Counted from the first letter of the stretch, positions 1 through 8,090 are shown. The stretch: DNA of 12,162 nt from Planctomycetaceae bacterium UBA2671 (GCA_002359185.1 DEML01000020.1:1-12162); one strand, 5' to 3'. Notes: a model not told the origin generated them from the sequence alone. Program-made: numbers and translations.

Positions 1-43
1 TCTAAATGCTTAATTGATAACATTATACGTCATTCATTGACGT

Positions 44-60
44 TTGCAAAGCGTTGCAAA
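44..60. repeat. Tandem TTGCAAA pair
   Basis: TTGCAAA occurs twice, at 44-50 and 54-60, exactly 10 bp apart (one helical turn). This spacing suits a tandem protein-binding site, but no gene start lies close by in the window and no regulator can be named. Confidence 0.35.
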
Positions 61-86
61 ACCTAACAATCTGATGCGTATATGCA

Positions 87-146
87 CCGTAATTCGGGAG
101 TTTCTCCGTAAAATTCCGTACGGATTTTGATGATCCCATTTTACGG
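87..146. promoter_or_regulatory. Cluster of CCGTA palindromes, possible operator
   Basis: CCGTAA occurs at 87-92 and 106-111, and CCGTA recurs at 116-120. The block contains a perfect 10-bp palindrome, TCCGTACGGA (115-124), flanked by AAA and TTT. It also contains a perfect 9-bp inverted repeat, CCGTAAAAT (106-114) with ATTTTACGG (138-146). The nested symmetry looks like a multi-site operator or a cruciform-forming element. No ORF in 1-355 looks like a gene, so the controlled gene, if any, lies off the left edge. The repeats are seen directly; the role is inference. Confidence 0.4.
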
Positions 147-355
147 CAATTGCGAAACAATTCGCTCACAATTTGCCTGTAACCAGAAGACGAAAAACTC
201 TTCTATCGCATCAATATTCTGTCCGATTTGAGCCTCTGCTTTTACTCGCTGGATCATTTCAAAATCTGTCCCAATCTGTGCAAATTCTCGTCCCTAAAGT
301 GCTGTCCAACGAATGTGTTGTACGCTGCAGAATATGATTTAAGGACAATACCGAA
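147..355. other. Gene-free stretch left of the IS derivative
   Basis: No convincing coding region, RNA gene or terminator was seen. Part of this stretch is probably the 5' untranslated end of the insertion sequence that begins coding at 356. Its outer boundary cannot be fixed, because the second copy in the window lacks its 5' end and offers nothing to align. No terminal inverted repeat matching the 3' tail near 757-772 was found by eye. Confidence 0.4.
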
Positions 356-674
356 ATGGCCAAGATTTTCCACCCACTGCTCGCATTGATTGCTTCAGCA
401 ACCGATCGGGAACTCGCCAAGAATGTGGAATATCTGAAAGCTGAGAACAAGATTTTGCGGGCACGGATTCCTGGCCAGATTCACACGACAGCAGGCGAAC
501 GCCAAACGCTGATCAAACTGGGGAAGGGGATCGGCAGGGCCATCGAGGAGTTGATCACGATTGTCACGCCAACCACGTTCTTCCGATGACGAAATTGCGA
601 CCATTTCGATTGATCAGAATGAGGTCCGAAGATATGTCGGAGTGTTAATCAAGTCTTTTGAGCGGAAGGTGGCT
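356..674 (+). pseudogene. Transposase pseudogene with internal deletion
   Basis: Codons from ATG 356 encode an N-terminal segment (starts MAKIFHPLLALIASATDRE, ends TPTTFFR) that agrees at about 62 of 71 residues with the transposase at 8148 onward. At about 585 the sequence jumps to the C-terminal segment (DDEIATISIDQ to KSFERKVA, about 25 of 30 residues matching). This second part lies in another frame, so translation from 356 stops at 587-589. Both catalytic Asp regions and the Glu region are gone. The start is supported by the near-identical second copy but has no strong ribosome binding site. Confidence 0.85.
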
Positions 675-772
675 TGTTCGACCATGTTATGAATTTCCTT
701 ATCTATAGTTGAACCAACAATCTCTTGCTTCAAATGCATAAAATCCTCAGATACGCAGCCTCCAACCGTAAG
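356..772 (+). mobile_element. Internally deleted insertion-sequence derivative
   Basis: This element keeps the first 77 codons and about the last 30 codons of a transposase gene plus a 3' noncoding tail. Roughly 750 bp between them are missing relative to the copy at 8148-9278. The 3' tail ends in AGCCTCCAACCGTAAG (757-772), which matches 9263-9278 in the second copy. The left outer end is not determined. Without the catalytic core it could only move if a full-length relative supplied transposase. Confidence 0.75.
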
Positions 773-956
773 ACTGGCCGGACTTCCCGCGAATATTCGA
801 CTTGAAAATCTAGCCATGTCGACATTGGGATGACTTTTTTTACCAGTTGCTCTGAAATTGGTGTGAGACCACCACGATGAATTATTGTGGACTTCGTTTA
901 GGGCGGGACCATCGGCCCGGAAGTGTACAGGTCGTAATTTATTGAGGGGAGCGAAG
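675..956. other. IS 3' tail and upstream region of the MACPF gene
   Basis: From 675 to 772 this is the noncoding tail of the insertion-sequence derivative. The remainder is the likely promoter region of the downstream gene. A small stem-loop (TGGTG 859-863, CACCA 870-874) is visible. No convincing sigma-70 -35/-10 pair was found. A minus-strand open frame at 614-817 overlaps the transposase tail antisense and is not called as a gene. Confidence 0.5.
944..950 (+). promoter_or_regulatory. Ribosome binding site of the MACPF gene
   Basis: GAGGGGA lies 6 bp before ATG 957. It decides the start: the open frame extends up to a TTG at 885 with no such signal, and the ATG places the hydrophobic signal segment within the first 50 residues. 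Confidence 0.7.
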
Positions 957-3900
957 ATGAATCTGCTTGACTGTGATCAAAAGTACCTGGTCTCGAATGG
1001 AAGATGTGTTCGGCAAGATAATCCGCAGGTTGGACTGCGTTCGGCAATCCTGGTTGCTGCAAGCATCGTGTTATTTGCGTTGGGGAATTTAGTATCGGCT
1101 CAGGCACCCGAGAAACTGGATGGTGTTTATCGTATTAAGGTGAAACAGTCTGGAAGGTTACTGCATGTTAACGGAGATGCGTCCGGTGATCAGTTGGCTT
1201 CCACGCGGATACAGAGTGATGATGACTACGTCAAATTTGAAGTCAAAAGTAACGCTGATGGCACTTATAACCTCCGCTGCAAAGGGAACAATCGCCTCCT
1301 TCAAGTGAGTCAAAATCAGTTGGTCTCCACACAGCCAACAGCTGAAGGAGACCACACGAAATTTTATCTGGAACCTCAAAACGATGGGACCTATAAGATT
1401 CGTGTCAAGTCGAATCGAAACTATCTCCATCTCGACGGCGAAGGCAATCGCTTGTTAACGACGGCAATTCAGTACGATGATGGATATAGTCGATACTTCT
1501 TCCAGAAACAGAAAGCTGAGCAGCCCGATCATGAAGGAACTCCAGAGGTCGACAATGCTGTTACAGGACAGAATCTGACATCTGTTGATGTCTTCAACGG
1601 CAACGAGAAAACCGGTGAGATTGTTGAAATCGGGCCGCGCCAGTGGGAATGGCGTGAGGGAGGCAATCGCTATCCGTGGCAGGAAGAACGCCGCACGGCA
1701 TCATCTGTATTTCTCAGTTCGAACGGTGGCTTTATTGAATTGAATGTCGTTAAAAGTGGGATCTTCGGCAGTGACAAGACCTTCCGAACTGGCGATCAGT
1801 ACTATCTACTGAAGAACCCGGTCGCGAAGGCCAAAGACCCGATGCCAGTCAATCCACAGATCGTGGAAAAAATCACTCCTAAGACGGATACCTGGTATGC
1901 GATTCAAGTTGCTCAGACCACAAACGTGATCGACGTCCCACGTTCCTCCACAGAAAACGGGGAATCCCTCGGAGTGTTTTACAGCAACAAAACGCCCAAC
2001 CAACTCTTCCGTTTTGTCCCCACCGCCAACGGTTATTATCATCTGATGAACCAGAACAGCCAGAAAGTGCTCGCGATCGAATCCGCCTCTCGCAACACGG
2101 GTATGCAGGTCGTGCAATTTGATATTGGCCCAGGAGGAAACGACCAGTTCCAACTCCAGTCCGCCAGGCAGGGAAAGCAGTTTCATCTCGTCGCAAAACA
2201 CAGCGGCAAACCCCTTGAGCTGAAGAATGGATCTCTCATTCAAGGGGATCAACTCGCCAGTGCTGCGCGGTTTGAACTGATTGAAGTCAGCAAAGTTAAG
2301 ATGGGTTCTACTCCTTCTGTTGACCCTGTCAATCCCCGGAAAGAAATGGCTGATAGCTCGAAAGTCAACGGCACAAATGTTGTTTCCTTCGAAGTCTGGT
2401 ATGAGGGATTGAAAGAAATCAAAAAGCCGGATGGAACTCGATACCGGTTCGAAGACAGAAAACGAGAGAAAGTCTCAGAAAAGACATATTACTGGTATGA
2501 AGAGAATGGATTCTGGCGGTTTGATCGCGTCGGATTTCCTCCCAAGGAAAGAACCTATACCGCCAAATTTACTGTTCTTAAGCGAAACAACGACGAACTC
2601 TGGCTCCAGGAACAGGGGCGAGAAGATGGTTTCCTCGTTAACTTCAAAACCGGTGCCTGGTACACCATTTATCAGGGAAAGATCAATTTCCAGGAAAAAG
2701 ATTATCTGGTCAAGAATGCCGAGACGGGCTATATCGGCGAGACTGATAATCCGACCCGAATTATTAAATTCAAGCCCGAGTGGTACGACACAGATGACCA
2801 GAACTTTAAATCGATGGCATCAATAGAACGCGGTACCGATCCAGGGACCGTCAAAGAAGATGTTCCAAATTCACTGCAAAACTTCTTACCATATCGGTTT
2901 GATAAGATGCACCCGTATTTGCTGTACCAGACGGGAGTCCAGAAACGACAGATCTTCGAATCTCCGAAAGAATACTACTACGAGGACCGGACCTACCCCA
3001 CACTTTTTTACTTCAACCGTCACAATATTGGTGGTTCCAATCGTTCCGGGCAAGTCTTTTTTAGTGAATCCGATCGTCAGAAAGCGTTTTCTGCTTCTGC
3101 TTCTGTTGAAGCCAGTGGTTATGGAGTTTCTGTCGGTTTGGAAGGAAGTTATGGCGAGAACTCTGGGACGACCAGCAGTACTGAAAACACTTCAGTCTAT
3201 ATCTCCAGTTATCGGGCCCGTTATTGGTTAACTCTCAATAAAGAGAATGTGAAGCTGACTCAGGATTTCCGCAACCTCGTTTTGACGAATCGTAATCCGC
3301 GCAGATTCCTCGAAGATGTGGGAACTCACTATCCGCTGGCCGTCTTATATGGTTCGCAAGCTTTCATGGATCAACGTGTAACAGAAACTTCTCTGACCAA
3401 AACTCTTGGGAATGACTGGGGGGCTGGCGTGACTGCCAGTGGTGGAGCGTTCGGTGTTTCTGCAGCCGTCTCTGCGAATTACAATCAAAGCAGTTCATCC
3501 GCGAAAACGGACACGAGCAAATTTGAATCGGAAACTCTGGTTGTCGTCGGTGGCGAGTCTATCGCAGCCGACGCTGGAACCAGCGATCGAGATGCGATGC
3601 CGATCAAAGTAGTGCTCCGACCAATCTACGAATTGATTCGCCCAGAACTGTTTCCTGGCGTGGATGAAAATCTGGTACTTTCGCAGCGAAACAAGATTGA
3701 GCAAGCGTCAAAGGAAATGTACGGACAGAATCCGAACCCCTCTATTCGCCCCAGTGGCTACGAAACAAAGAATGGCTACCGTACTCGCTGGGATAAAAAC
3801 ATTTTTGGCCCGCTTCCCTCAAGCTCGGACACGGCAGCGACAAGGCGATTCAGCCAGCAGCGTGACGAAATTGGGACTCCTCTTCTATTCACGTTTCATA

Positions 3901-4340
3901 TCCGAGGACTGTCGGCCATCTCCGGCAGTGATAAAATTGAAGCGTTCGATAGCAAAGGTCGCAGGATCAATATCGTGAAATTGACTGAACCCAAAGGTTC
4001 ACCGTTTATCAACAAGAGTTGGTTCTGTTATATGACATTGACTCCTGATGTGATCGACAACGCCTACTATGACTACGGCACGGACAGCACGATTACAATT
4101 CGTGGCGAGGATTACACGGGCAAGGTTAAAACGGTTTCCTTCACGCTCGACCAGGTCAGAATGCAAACCGGTCAGCGCGACCCACGTGCCTTCACAAACT
4201 ATCCGAAAGTGAGAAACCCGAAAGTCAATCCTGGCTTACAACTCGACCACCTCGACGCATATTCTGAACGGGCCTTTGAAAATACGAAAGCAGGCGATCA
4301 GAATTCTGCTTTGCCAAAAGCGCCTTGGGAAGCCAACTAG
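957..4340 (+). CDS. Secreted MACPF-domain protein with beta-trefoils
   Basis: This 1127-aa protein is predicted to be exported and to belong to the membrane-attack-complex/perforin family of pore-formers. A Sec-type signal lies at about residues 27-48 (hydrophobic AILVAASIVLFALG, likely cleavage after VSA-48). Residues 56-187 form a first beta-trefoil of three repeats (equivalent Tyr58, Tyr104, Tyr146; fascin/agglutinin-like). Residues 311-445 form a second, ricin-like trefoil. Beta-rich segments at about 205-288 and 474-590 both end in Y-x-[LV]-x-KN-like text and may be related. The MACPF domain spans about 638-902, with the signature GTHYPLAVLYG from residue 789. Two small-residue amphipathic stretches (about 711-750 and 820-850) fit the membrane-inserting hairpins. 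A beta-rich domain of unknown type lies at about 975-1065. Known bacterial relatives include antibacterial and host-directed toxins as well as non-lytic members, so the target here is unknown. A terminator follows the gene, so it is probably monocistronic. Confidence 0.85.
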   Translation: MNLLDCDQKYLVSNGRCVRQDNPQVGLRSAILVAASIVLFALGNLVSAQAPEKLDGVYRIKVKQSGRLLHVNGDASGDQLASTRIQSDDDYVKFEVKSNADGTYNLRCKGNNRLLQVSQNQLVSTQPTAEGDHTKFYLEPQNDGTYKIRVKSNRNYLHLDGEGNRLLTTAIQYDDGYSRYFFQKQKAEQPDHEGTPEVDNAVTGQNLTSVDVFNGNEKTGEIVEIGPRQWEWREGGNRYPWQEERRTASSVFLSSNGGFIELNVVKSGIFGSDKTFRTGDQYYLLKNPVAKAKDPMPVNPQIVEKITPKTDTWYAIQVAQTTNVIDVPRSSTENGESLGVFYSNKTPNQLFRFVPTANGYYHLMNQNSQKVLAIESASRNTGMQVVQFDIGPGGNDQFQLQSARQGKQFHLVAKHSGKPLELKNGSLIQGDQLASAARFELIEVSKVKMGSTPSVDPVNPRKEMADSSKVNGTNVVSFEVWYEGLKEIKKPDGTRYRFEDRKREKVSEKTYYWYEENGFWRFDRVGFPPKERTYTAKFTVLKRNNDELWLQEQGREDGFLVNFKTGAWYTIYQGKINFQEKDYLVKNAETGYIGETDNPTRIIKFKPEWYDTDDQNFKSMASIERGTDPGTVKEDVPNSLQNFLPYRFDKMHPYLLYQTGVQKRQIFESPKEYYYEDRTYPTLFYFNRHNIGGSNRSGQVFFSESDRQKAFSASASVEASGYGVSVGLEGSYGENSGTTSSTENTSVYISSYRARYWLTLNKENVKLTQDFRNLVLTNRNPRRFLEDVGTHYPLAVLYGSQAFMDQRVTETSLTKTLGNDWGAGVTASGGAFGVSAAVSANYNQSSSSAKTDTSKFESETLVVVGGESIAADAGTSDRDAMPIKVVLRPIYELIRPELFPGVDENLVLSQRNKIEQASKEMYGQNPNPSIRPSGYETKNGYRTRWDKNIFGPLPSSSDTAATRRFSQQRDEIGTPLLFTFHIRGLSAISGSDKIEAFDSKGRRINIVKLTEPKGSPFINKSWFCYMTLTPDVIDNAYYDYGTDSTITIRGEDYTGKVKTVSFTLDQVRMQTGQRDPRAFTNYPKVRNPKVNPGLQLDHLDAYSERAFENTKAGDQNSALPKAPWEAN

Positions 4341-4372
4341 AGAAAACCATCATATCTTCGATCACATGACTC

Positions 4373-4405
4373 CTCCGTCGAACTCCAGTTCGGCGGAGTT
4401 TTTTT
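4373..4405 (+). terminator. Intrinsic terminator after the MACPF gene
   Basis: An 11-bp stem, CTCCGTCGAAC (4373-4383) with GTTCGGCGGAG (4388-4398), has one G-T wobble and a 4-nt loop TCCA, and is followed at once by seven T (4399-4405). It starts 33 nt after the stop codon of the MACPF gene and should isolate that gene from the sigma factor downstream. Confidence 0.92.
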
Positions 4406-4704
4406 GTTTTTGCTCCTTTGAATTTGATGAAAGAGCAGATGACAAAGTAAGAAAATGAACATTATGTGGATACCTTTACGGCCCCGTCATATGCAGTCCT
4501 ACAGTTTTTGTTTCTGAAATCAAATAACACGGCTCATCTGGTTCTATGATGAAAGAATCTCAAAAGACGAGACAATAGATTGTCATCAATGTTCCAGTCG
4601 AGTAAATTAAGCCACAATGCGGACATGGACATTTAATCACACAGGTCATGCCGAGACTTGACATTGCGCTCATCATTATAGTTTTGGCTTGGAATAGTAA
4701 ATTG
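4406..4704. other. Gene-free upstream region of the sigma factor
   Basis: About 300 bp with no recognisable gene or RNA. It should hold the promoter of the sigma-kinase pair. A TTGACA at 4658-4663 and a TATAGT at 4677-4682 are present, but only 13 bp apart, too short for a standard sigma-70 promoter. An in-frame ATG at 4648 would extend the sigma factor by 19 residues; it is not preferred. Confidence 0.4.
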
Positions 4705-5319
4705 ATGACGACGAAACAAACATCTCTGACCATGCTCGATGGAATTCGTAAACAGGATGCCGATCAGTGGAATCGGTTTGTCCAACTCTTTGGTCCGATT
4801 GTTTATGAATGGTGTCGTCGAAATGGCATTTCAGAGCATGACTCCGCCGATATTGTGCAGGAAGTGTTTCAGGTTGTCGCTGAGAAAATCCTTGAGTTTA
4901 GACGGGAGCAACCGGGAGACTCTTTTCACGGCTGGCTATACGGGATTACTCGTTTTAAATGCCTCGATTATTTCCGTGCTCGGGGGAAACAGGTTGTTGC
5001 AACGGGCGGAACAACAGCCATGCGTCAGATTCAAGATACGCCAGACTCAGAGTTCCAGGACTTTCCCACGGCTGAGATCGATTCCATGAGAATGTGCTTG
5101 TACCGTAGAGCACTCGAACTGATCAAAACAGAATTTGAGTCAAAGACCTGGCAGGCTTTCTGGAAAATCGCCATTGAGGAAGCACACACCAGTGATGTTT
5201 CAGATGAACTCGGAATGACACCAGGCGCAATTCATAATGCTAAATATAAAGTTTTACGAAGATTGCGATCCGAGTTTGAGGGTTTAGTCCCATTTCCTGA
5301 TGATGAAAATATAGTGTGA
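4705..5319 (+). CDS. ECF-type RNA polymerase sigma factor
   Basis: A 204-aa sigma-70-family protein of the extracytoplasmic-function size class that directs RNA polymerase to alternative promoters. Region 2 is clear: DIVQEVF at residues 49-55 (region 2.2) and WLYGITRFKCLDYFR at 77-91 (2.3/2.4). Region 4 carries a helix-turn-helix at about 164-188 (DVSDELGMTPGAIHNA). The start at 4705 gives MTTKQTSLTMLDGIRKQDAD, which resembles other short planctomycete ECF N-termini. The alternative ATG 4648 adds a hydrophobic, non-family stretch. Neither start has a strong ribosome binding site. The kinase gene follows 167 bp later on the same strand. Planctomycete ECF groups linked to Ser/Thr kinases (ECF-STK) are known, and this pair fits them. 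The subgroup cannot be assigned by eye. Confidence 0.9.
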   Translation: MTTKQTSLTMLDGIRKQDADQWNRFVQLFGPIVYEWCRRNGISEHDSADIVQEVFQVVAEKILEFRREQPGDSFHGWLYGITRFKCLDYFRARGKQVVATGGTTAMRQIQDTPDSEFQDFPTAEIDSMRMCLYRRALELIKTEFESKTWQAFWKIAIEEAHTSDVSDELGMTPGAIHNAKYKVLRRLRSEFEGLVPFPDDENIV

Positions 5320-5442
5320 GTGCTTTTCGATGAACTAATAGATCAATTTCAAATGGTCTCTGCAGTCCCTTGGAAGTCAGTATTCGAAACACTCAATCTT
5401 TGCTCTTTTCTAACTCTGCAGTTGATTTATGAATATGCTCTG

Positions 5443-5468
5443 GAAACTGAATCAGTTTCATCAGTTCT
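5443..5468. promoter_or_regulatory. Palindrome and tandem repeat before the kinase gene
   Basis: GAAACTG (5443-5449) and CAGTTTC (5453-5459) form a perfect 7-bp inverted repeat around AAT, ending 27 bp before the kinase start. The right arm overlaps a tandem 9-bp near-repeat (ATCAGTTTC 5451-5459, ATCAGTTCT 5460-5468). It may be an operator or a weak mRNA hairpin controlling the kinase separately from the sigma factor. Function is inferred from position only. Confidence 0.4.
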
Positions 5469-5486
5469 TTTCAACAAGAAATATTC

Positions 5487-8090
5487 ATGACTATGACATC
5501 CTGCCCGCAAGCTGAGGAATTGAGCGGATTCAGTAACGGAACGCTCGACGATCTTAGAGCGAATATGATTGCCGAACATATTGATCAGTGCATCGACTGC
5601 TGCGATACCTTGTCGGGGCTAACTCAGAAAACTCTTCAACCATTCCCATGGCGAGATTCAACTGAAGAACTCCTTTATATCGATGAGTCAGCCTATCGTC
5701 GAATCGAATCGGTGATCAGCCAATGGATCCTGAATGAACGTCAGAAAAAGAATCCGCGAGGAAAGAAATTCCAACCTGGAACAGAAATCGGTCCCTATCG
5801 AATCGAAGGACTTCTGGGGCAAGGGGGAATGGGGTTTGTTTATCGAGCCTTACATACGCGTTTGAATAAGCTTGTTGCTCTTAAAGTACTTCCAGCCGAA
5901 CAGGCATCGAACCCTGATCTGATTCGTCGCTTTGAACGCGAAATGCACTCCGTCGGCTCTATTGTGCATCCCAATATTGTTAGCGGATTTGATGCTGGAG
6001 TCCACGAAGGAATTTACTTCCTGGCAATGGAATTGATCGAGGGTTTAACTCTCTCCGAAATCCTGCGGCATCACGGACCAGTACCAGTTGCATTGGCTTG
6101 TGAAATCATTCGACAAACAGCAATTGCTCTCGATTATGTCCATAAACGAGGCATGCTACATCGAGATCTCAAACCTTCGAATCTGATGCTTTCACGCTCC
6201 GATAATGGAGAAATCATTGTCAAAATTCTCGATCTAGGCCTGGCAAGATTAAACAGTATCCATCAGGAAATGGAAGAAATTACGTCTGCAGGATTGATTG
6301 TGGGAACTCTGGAGTACATGGCTCCAGAACAGGCTGATCATCTAAAGGATATTGATGCCCGATCAGATATTTACTCGCTGGGAGCCACCTTTTACTGTCT
6401 ACTGACCGGATTTGCTCCGTTATCAATAGAACAATATCCGACCCCCTTAAAACTATTAAAAGCTCTCACGATTACGAAACCGGTTCCGATCGGAAAAAGT
6501 GTGGCGATTCGCAGAAAATTAGGCCACCTTATCGATAGTATGTTGGAAAAAGATCCTGCAAAACGACCGTCTTCTGCCTTGGAAATTGCGAATCAACTTT
6601 CACAGTATGCCAAGAATTTGGATCTGGAAACTCTTTTGCAGAACCCATCGAAAACAACTGTTGTTGGAGCTGATTCCAATACCGTATTAGTTTCTCAGGA
6701 TGATTCCCTCCCTGTTAGTCCTACGGCTCGGATATCTAATGTTTTCTCGGATGGAAACTCTTCAAGAAATTTCCGACGTTTATACCTACTGGCCACACTG
6801 CCTTTAAGTCTCTTGTTGGTAGTGGGCATCCTCTGGCTAAAAACAGATGGTGGTTATCTGAAAATAGAAGCTCCGGTAGGTGTCGATGTCACTGTCGAGG
6901 TTATCAAAGATGGACAATTTCTGAAATCGATTGAAGTTGACAAAGCTCGTGATGCGATCTGGTATCGATCTGGAAATTATGAAATCCGACTTCCCTCTTC
7001 GGATCAACAGAAATTACAGATCACGGACAATGTATTTCAACTCAAATACCGCAATGATCAAACGGTAACAATTACCAAAATATCAGACGCAGACGCCGTA
7101 ACGAATCCGTCTTTGGAAATGCCAGAGAGTATGCCGACAACAGAGCAACCTAATGGAAATGATTCAAAAGTATTCGCGAATTCGACAGAATTATCACAAT
7201 TTCAGATGTCTTCAATTGAAGCAGCCAGCAAACAGCAGCAACATGCAGATCTCGCAAACCTGCCAGTGACGAAAACGATCACGCTTCCCGGTGGAACAAC
7301 TATGGATTTTCAACTGATCCCCCCTGGAGAGTTCCTGATGGGTTCGACAGAAGCGGAACTGGAAAAATTTCGTATGCAGTCGGAAGCTTATGATGACGGT
7401 TGGGGCTTGAGTCATCTGAAAACCGAAGGACCACAGCATCGCGTGAAGATTTCAAAGCCTTTTTACATGAGTCGTTACGAAATGACACGAGCACAATGGA
7501 AGAGTGTGACAGGTAACGACCACGTTAATCGAAGTTATCATCAGGGAGATCCTGACATCATGCCAGTTGTTGAGATTTCATGGCATGATTGTCAGAAAAT
7601 GATTGAATCATTAAATGATCAATTCAAAGACCCTGCCTTTGAATTTGCATTGCCGACCGAAGCTCAGTGGGAGTACGCCTGTCGGGCGGGGACAACCTCT
7701 CCCTTTTATTACGGTACACTTGAAGAAGTTTTACAGAATAAATTCTGGTATTTTGGAAATCAGAATCGAAAAGAACAACCGGTTGGTTTGCTCTCACCGA
7801 ACGCATGGGGTTTGTATGACATGCATGGAAATGTACATGAATGGGTGTTTGATCGCGGTGCGAAAACTTACCCCAATGTCAGCGTAGAGATTGACCCGAC
7901 AGGCCCTGCTGAAAAGTTTCACCGGTTTGATGTCCGAGTCATGAGAGGAGGCTCGGTCTGGGATCCGCCCACAGCATGCCGCTCCGCGTTAAGAGGTTGC
8001 CGTCCACCTGAGTATGTATTTCATGCACTGGGGGTGAGGCCTGTCATGTTGTTAACAACAACGAATTCGGATTTACACGACGTCCAATGA
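5487..8090 (+). CDS. ZAS-Ser/Thr kinase-TM-SUMF1 signalling protein
   Basis: This 867-aa membrane protein has a Hanks-type kinase domain. The N-terminus carries a zinc-binding anti-sigma-like motif: Cys6, then H-x3-C-x2-C at His31/Cys35/Cys38. The kinase spans about residues 102-370: glycine loop GQGGMG (111-116), ATP-anchoring Lys133 (VALK), catalytic HRDLKPSN (Asp227), DLG instead of DFG at 249, and a GTLEYMAPEQ activation segment. A single transmembrane segment at about 432-451 (LYLLATLPLSLLLVVGILWL) separates the cytoplasmic kinase from an external part. This part ends in a SUMF1/FGE-sulfatase-type domain (about 606-860; PPGEFLMG, LPTEAQWEYACRAGT, GNVHEW, RGGSVW). The pair of cysteines used by true formylglycine-generating enzymes does not seem to be intact, so a sensing or binding role is more likely than catalysis. 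The neighbouring ECF sigma factor is the likely partner. The start is ATG 5487 or ATG 5493; neither has a clear ribosome binding site. Confidence 0.93.
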   Translation: MTMTSCPQAEELSGFSNGTLDDLRANMIAEHIDQCIDCCDTLSGLTQKTLQPFPWRDSTEELLYIDESAYRRIESVISQWILNERQKKNPRGKKFQPGTEIGPYRIEGLLGQGGMGFVYRALHTRLNKLVALKVLPAEQASNPDLIRRFEREMHSVGSIVHPNIVSGFDAGVHEGIYFLAMELIEGLTLSEILRHHGPVPVALACEIIRQTAIALDYVHKRGMLHRDLKPSNLMLSRSDNGEIIVKILDLGLARLNSIHQEMEEITSAGLIVGTLEYMAPEQADHLKDIDARSDIYSLGATFYCLLTGFAPLSIEQYPTPLKLLKALTITKPVPIGKSVAIRRKLGHLIDSMLEKDPAKRPSSALEIANQLSQYAKNLDLETLLQNPSKTTVVGADSNTVLVSQDDSLPVSPTARISNVFSDGNSSRNFRRLYLLATLPLSLLLVVGILWLKTDGGYLKIEAPVGVDVTVEVIKDGQFLKSIEVDKARDAIWYRSGNYEIRLPSSDQQKLQITDNVFQLKYRNDQTVTITKISDADAVTNPSLEMPESMPTTEQPNGNDSKVFANSTELSQFQMSSIEAASKQQQHADLANLPVTKTITLPGGTTMDFQLIPPGEFLMGSTEAELEKFRMQSEAYDDGWGLSHLKTEGPQHRVKISKPFYMSRYEMTRAQWKSVTGNDHVNRSYHQGDPDIMPVVEISWHDCQKMIESLNDQFKDPAFEFALPTEAQWEYACRAGTTSPFYYGTLEEVLQNKFWYFGNQNRKEQPVGLLSPNAWGLYDMHGNVHEWVFDRGAKTYPNVSVEIDPTGPAEKFHRFDVRVMRGGSVWDPPTACRSALRGCRPPEYVFHALGVRPVMLLTTTNSDLHDVQ

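Noticed and set aside
614..817. Minus-strand open frame of 67 codons at the left IS derivative
   Set aside because: It runs antisense over the transposase end and IS tail, lacks a clear ribosome binding site, and its frame is not kept in the second copy because of a 10-bp length difference.
2431..2826. Plus-strand open frame of 131 codons inside the MACPF gene
   Set aside because: It lies in another frame wholly within a well-supported gene and has no recognisable domain. The other frames inside the MACPF, kinase and transposase regions were rejected for the same reason.
4658..4682. TTGACA and TATAGT as a sigma-70 promoter for the sigma factor
   Set aside because: The spacing is 13 bp instead of about 17, and the site is only about 20 bp from the chosen start. 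Treated as coincidence.
7302..8060. Active formylglycine-generating enzyme in the kinase C-terminus
   Set aside because: The SUMF1 fold is clear, but the second catalytic cysteine position appears to be Arg in the segment ACRSALRGC. A sensor or binding role is more likely.
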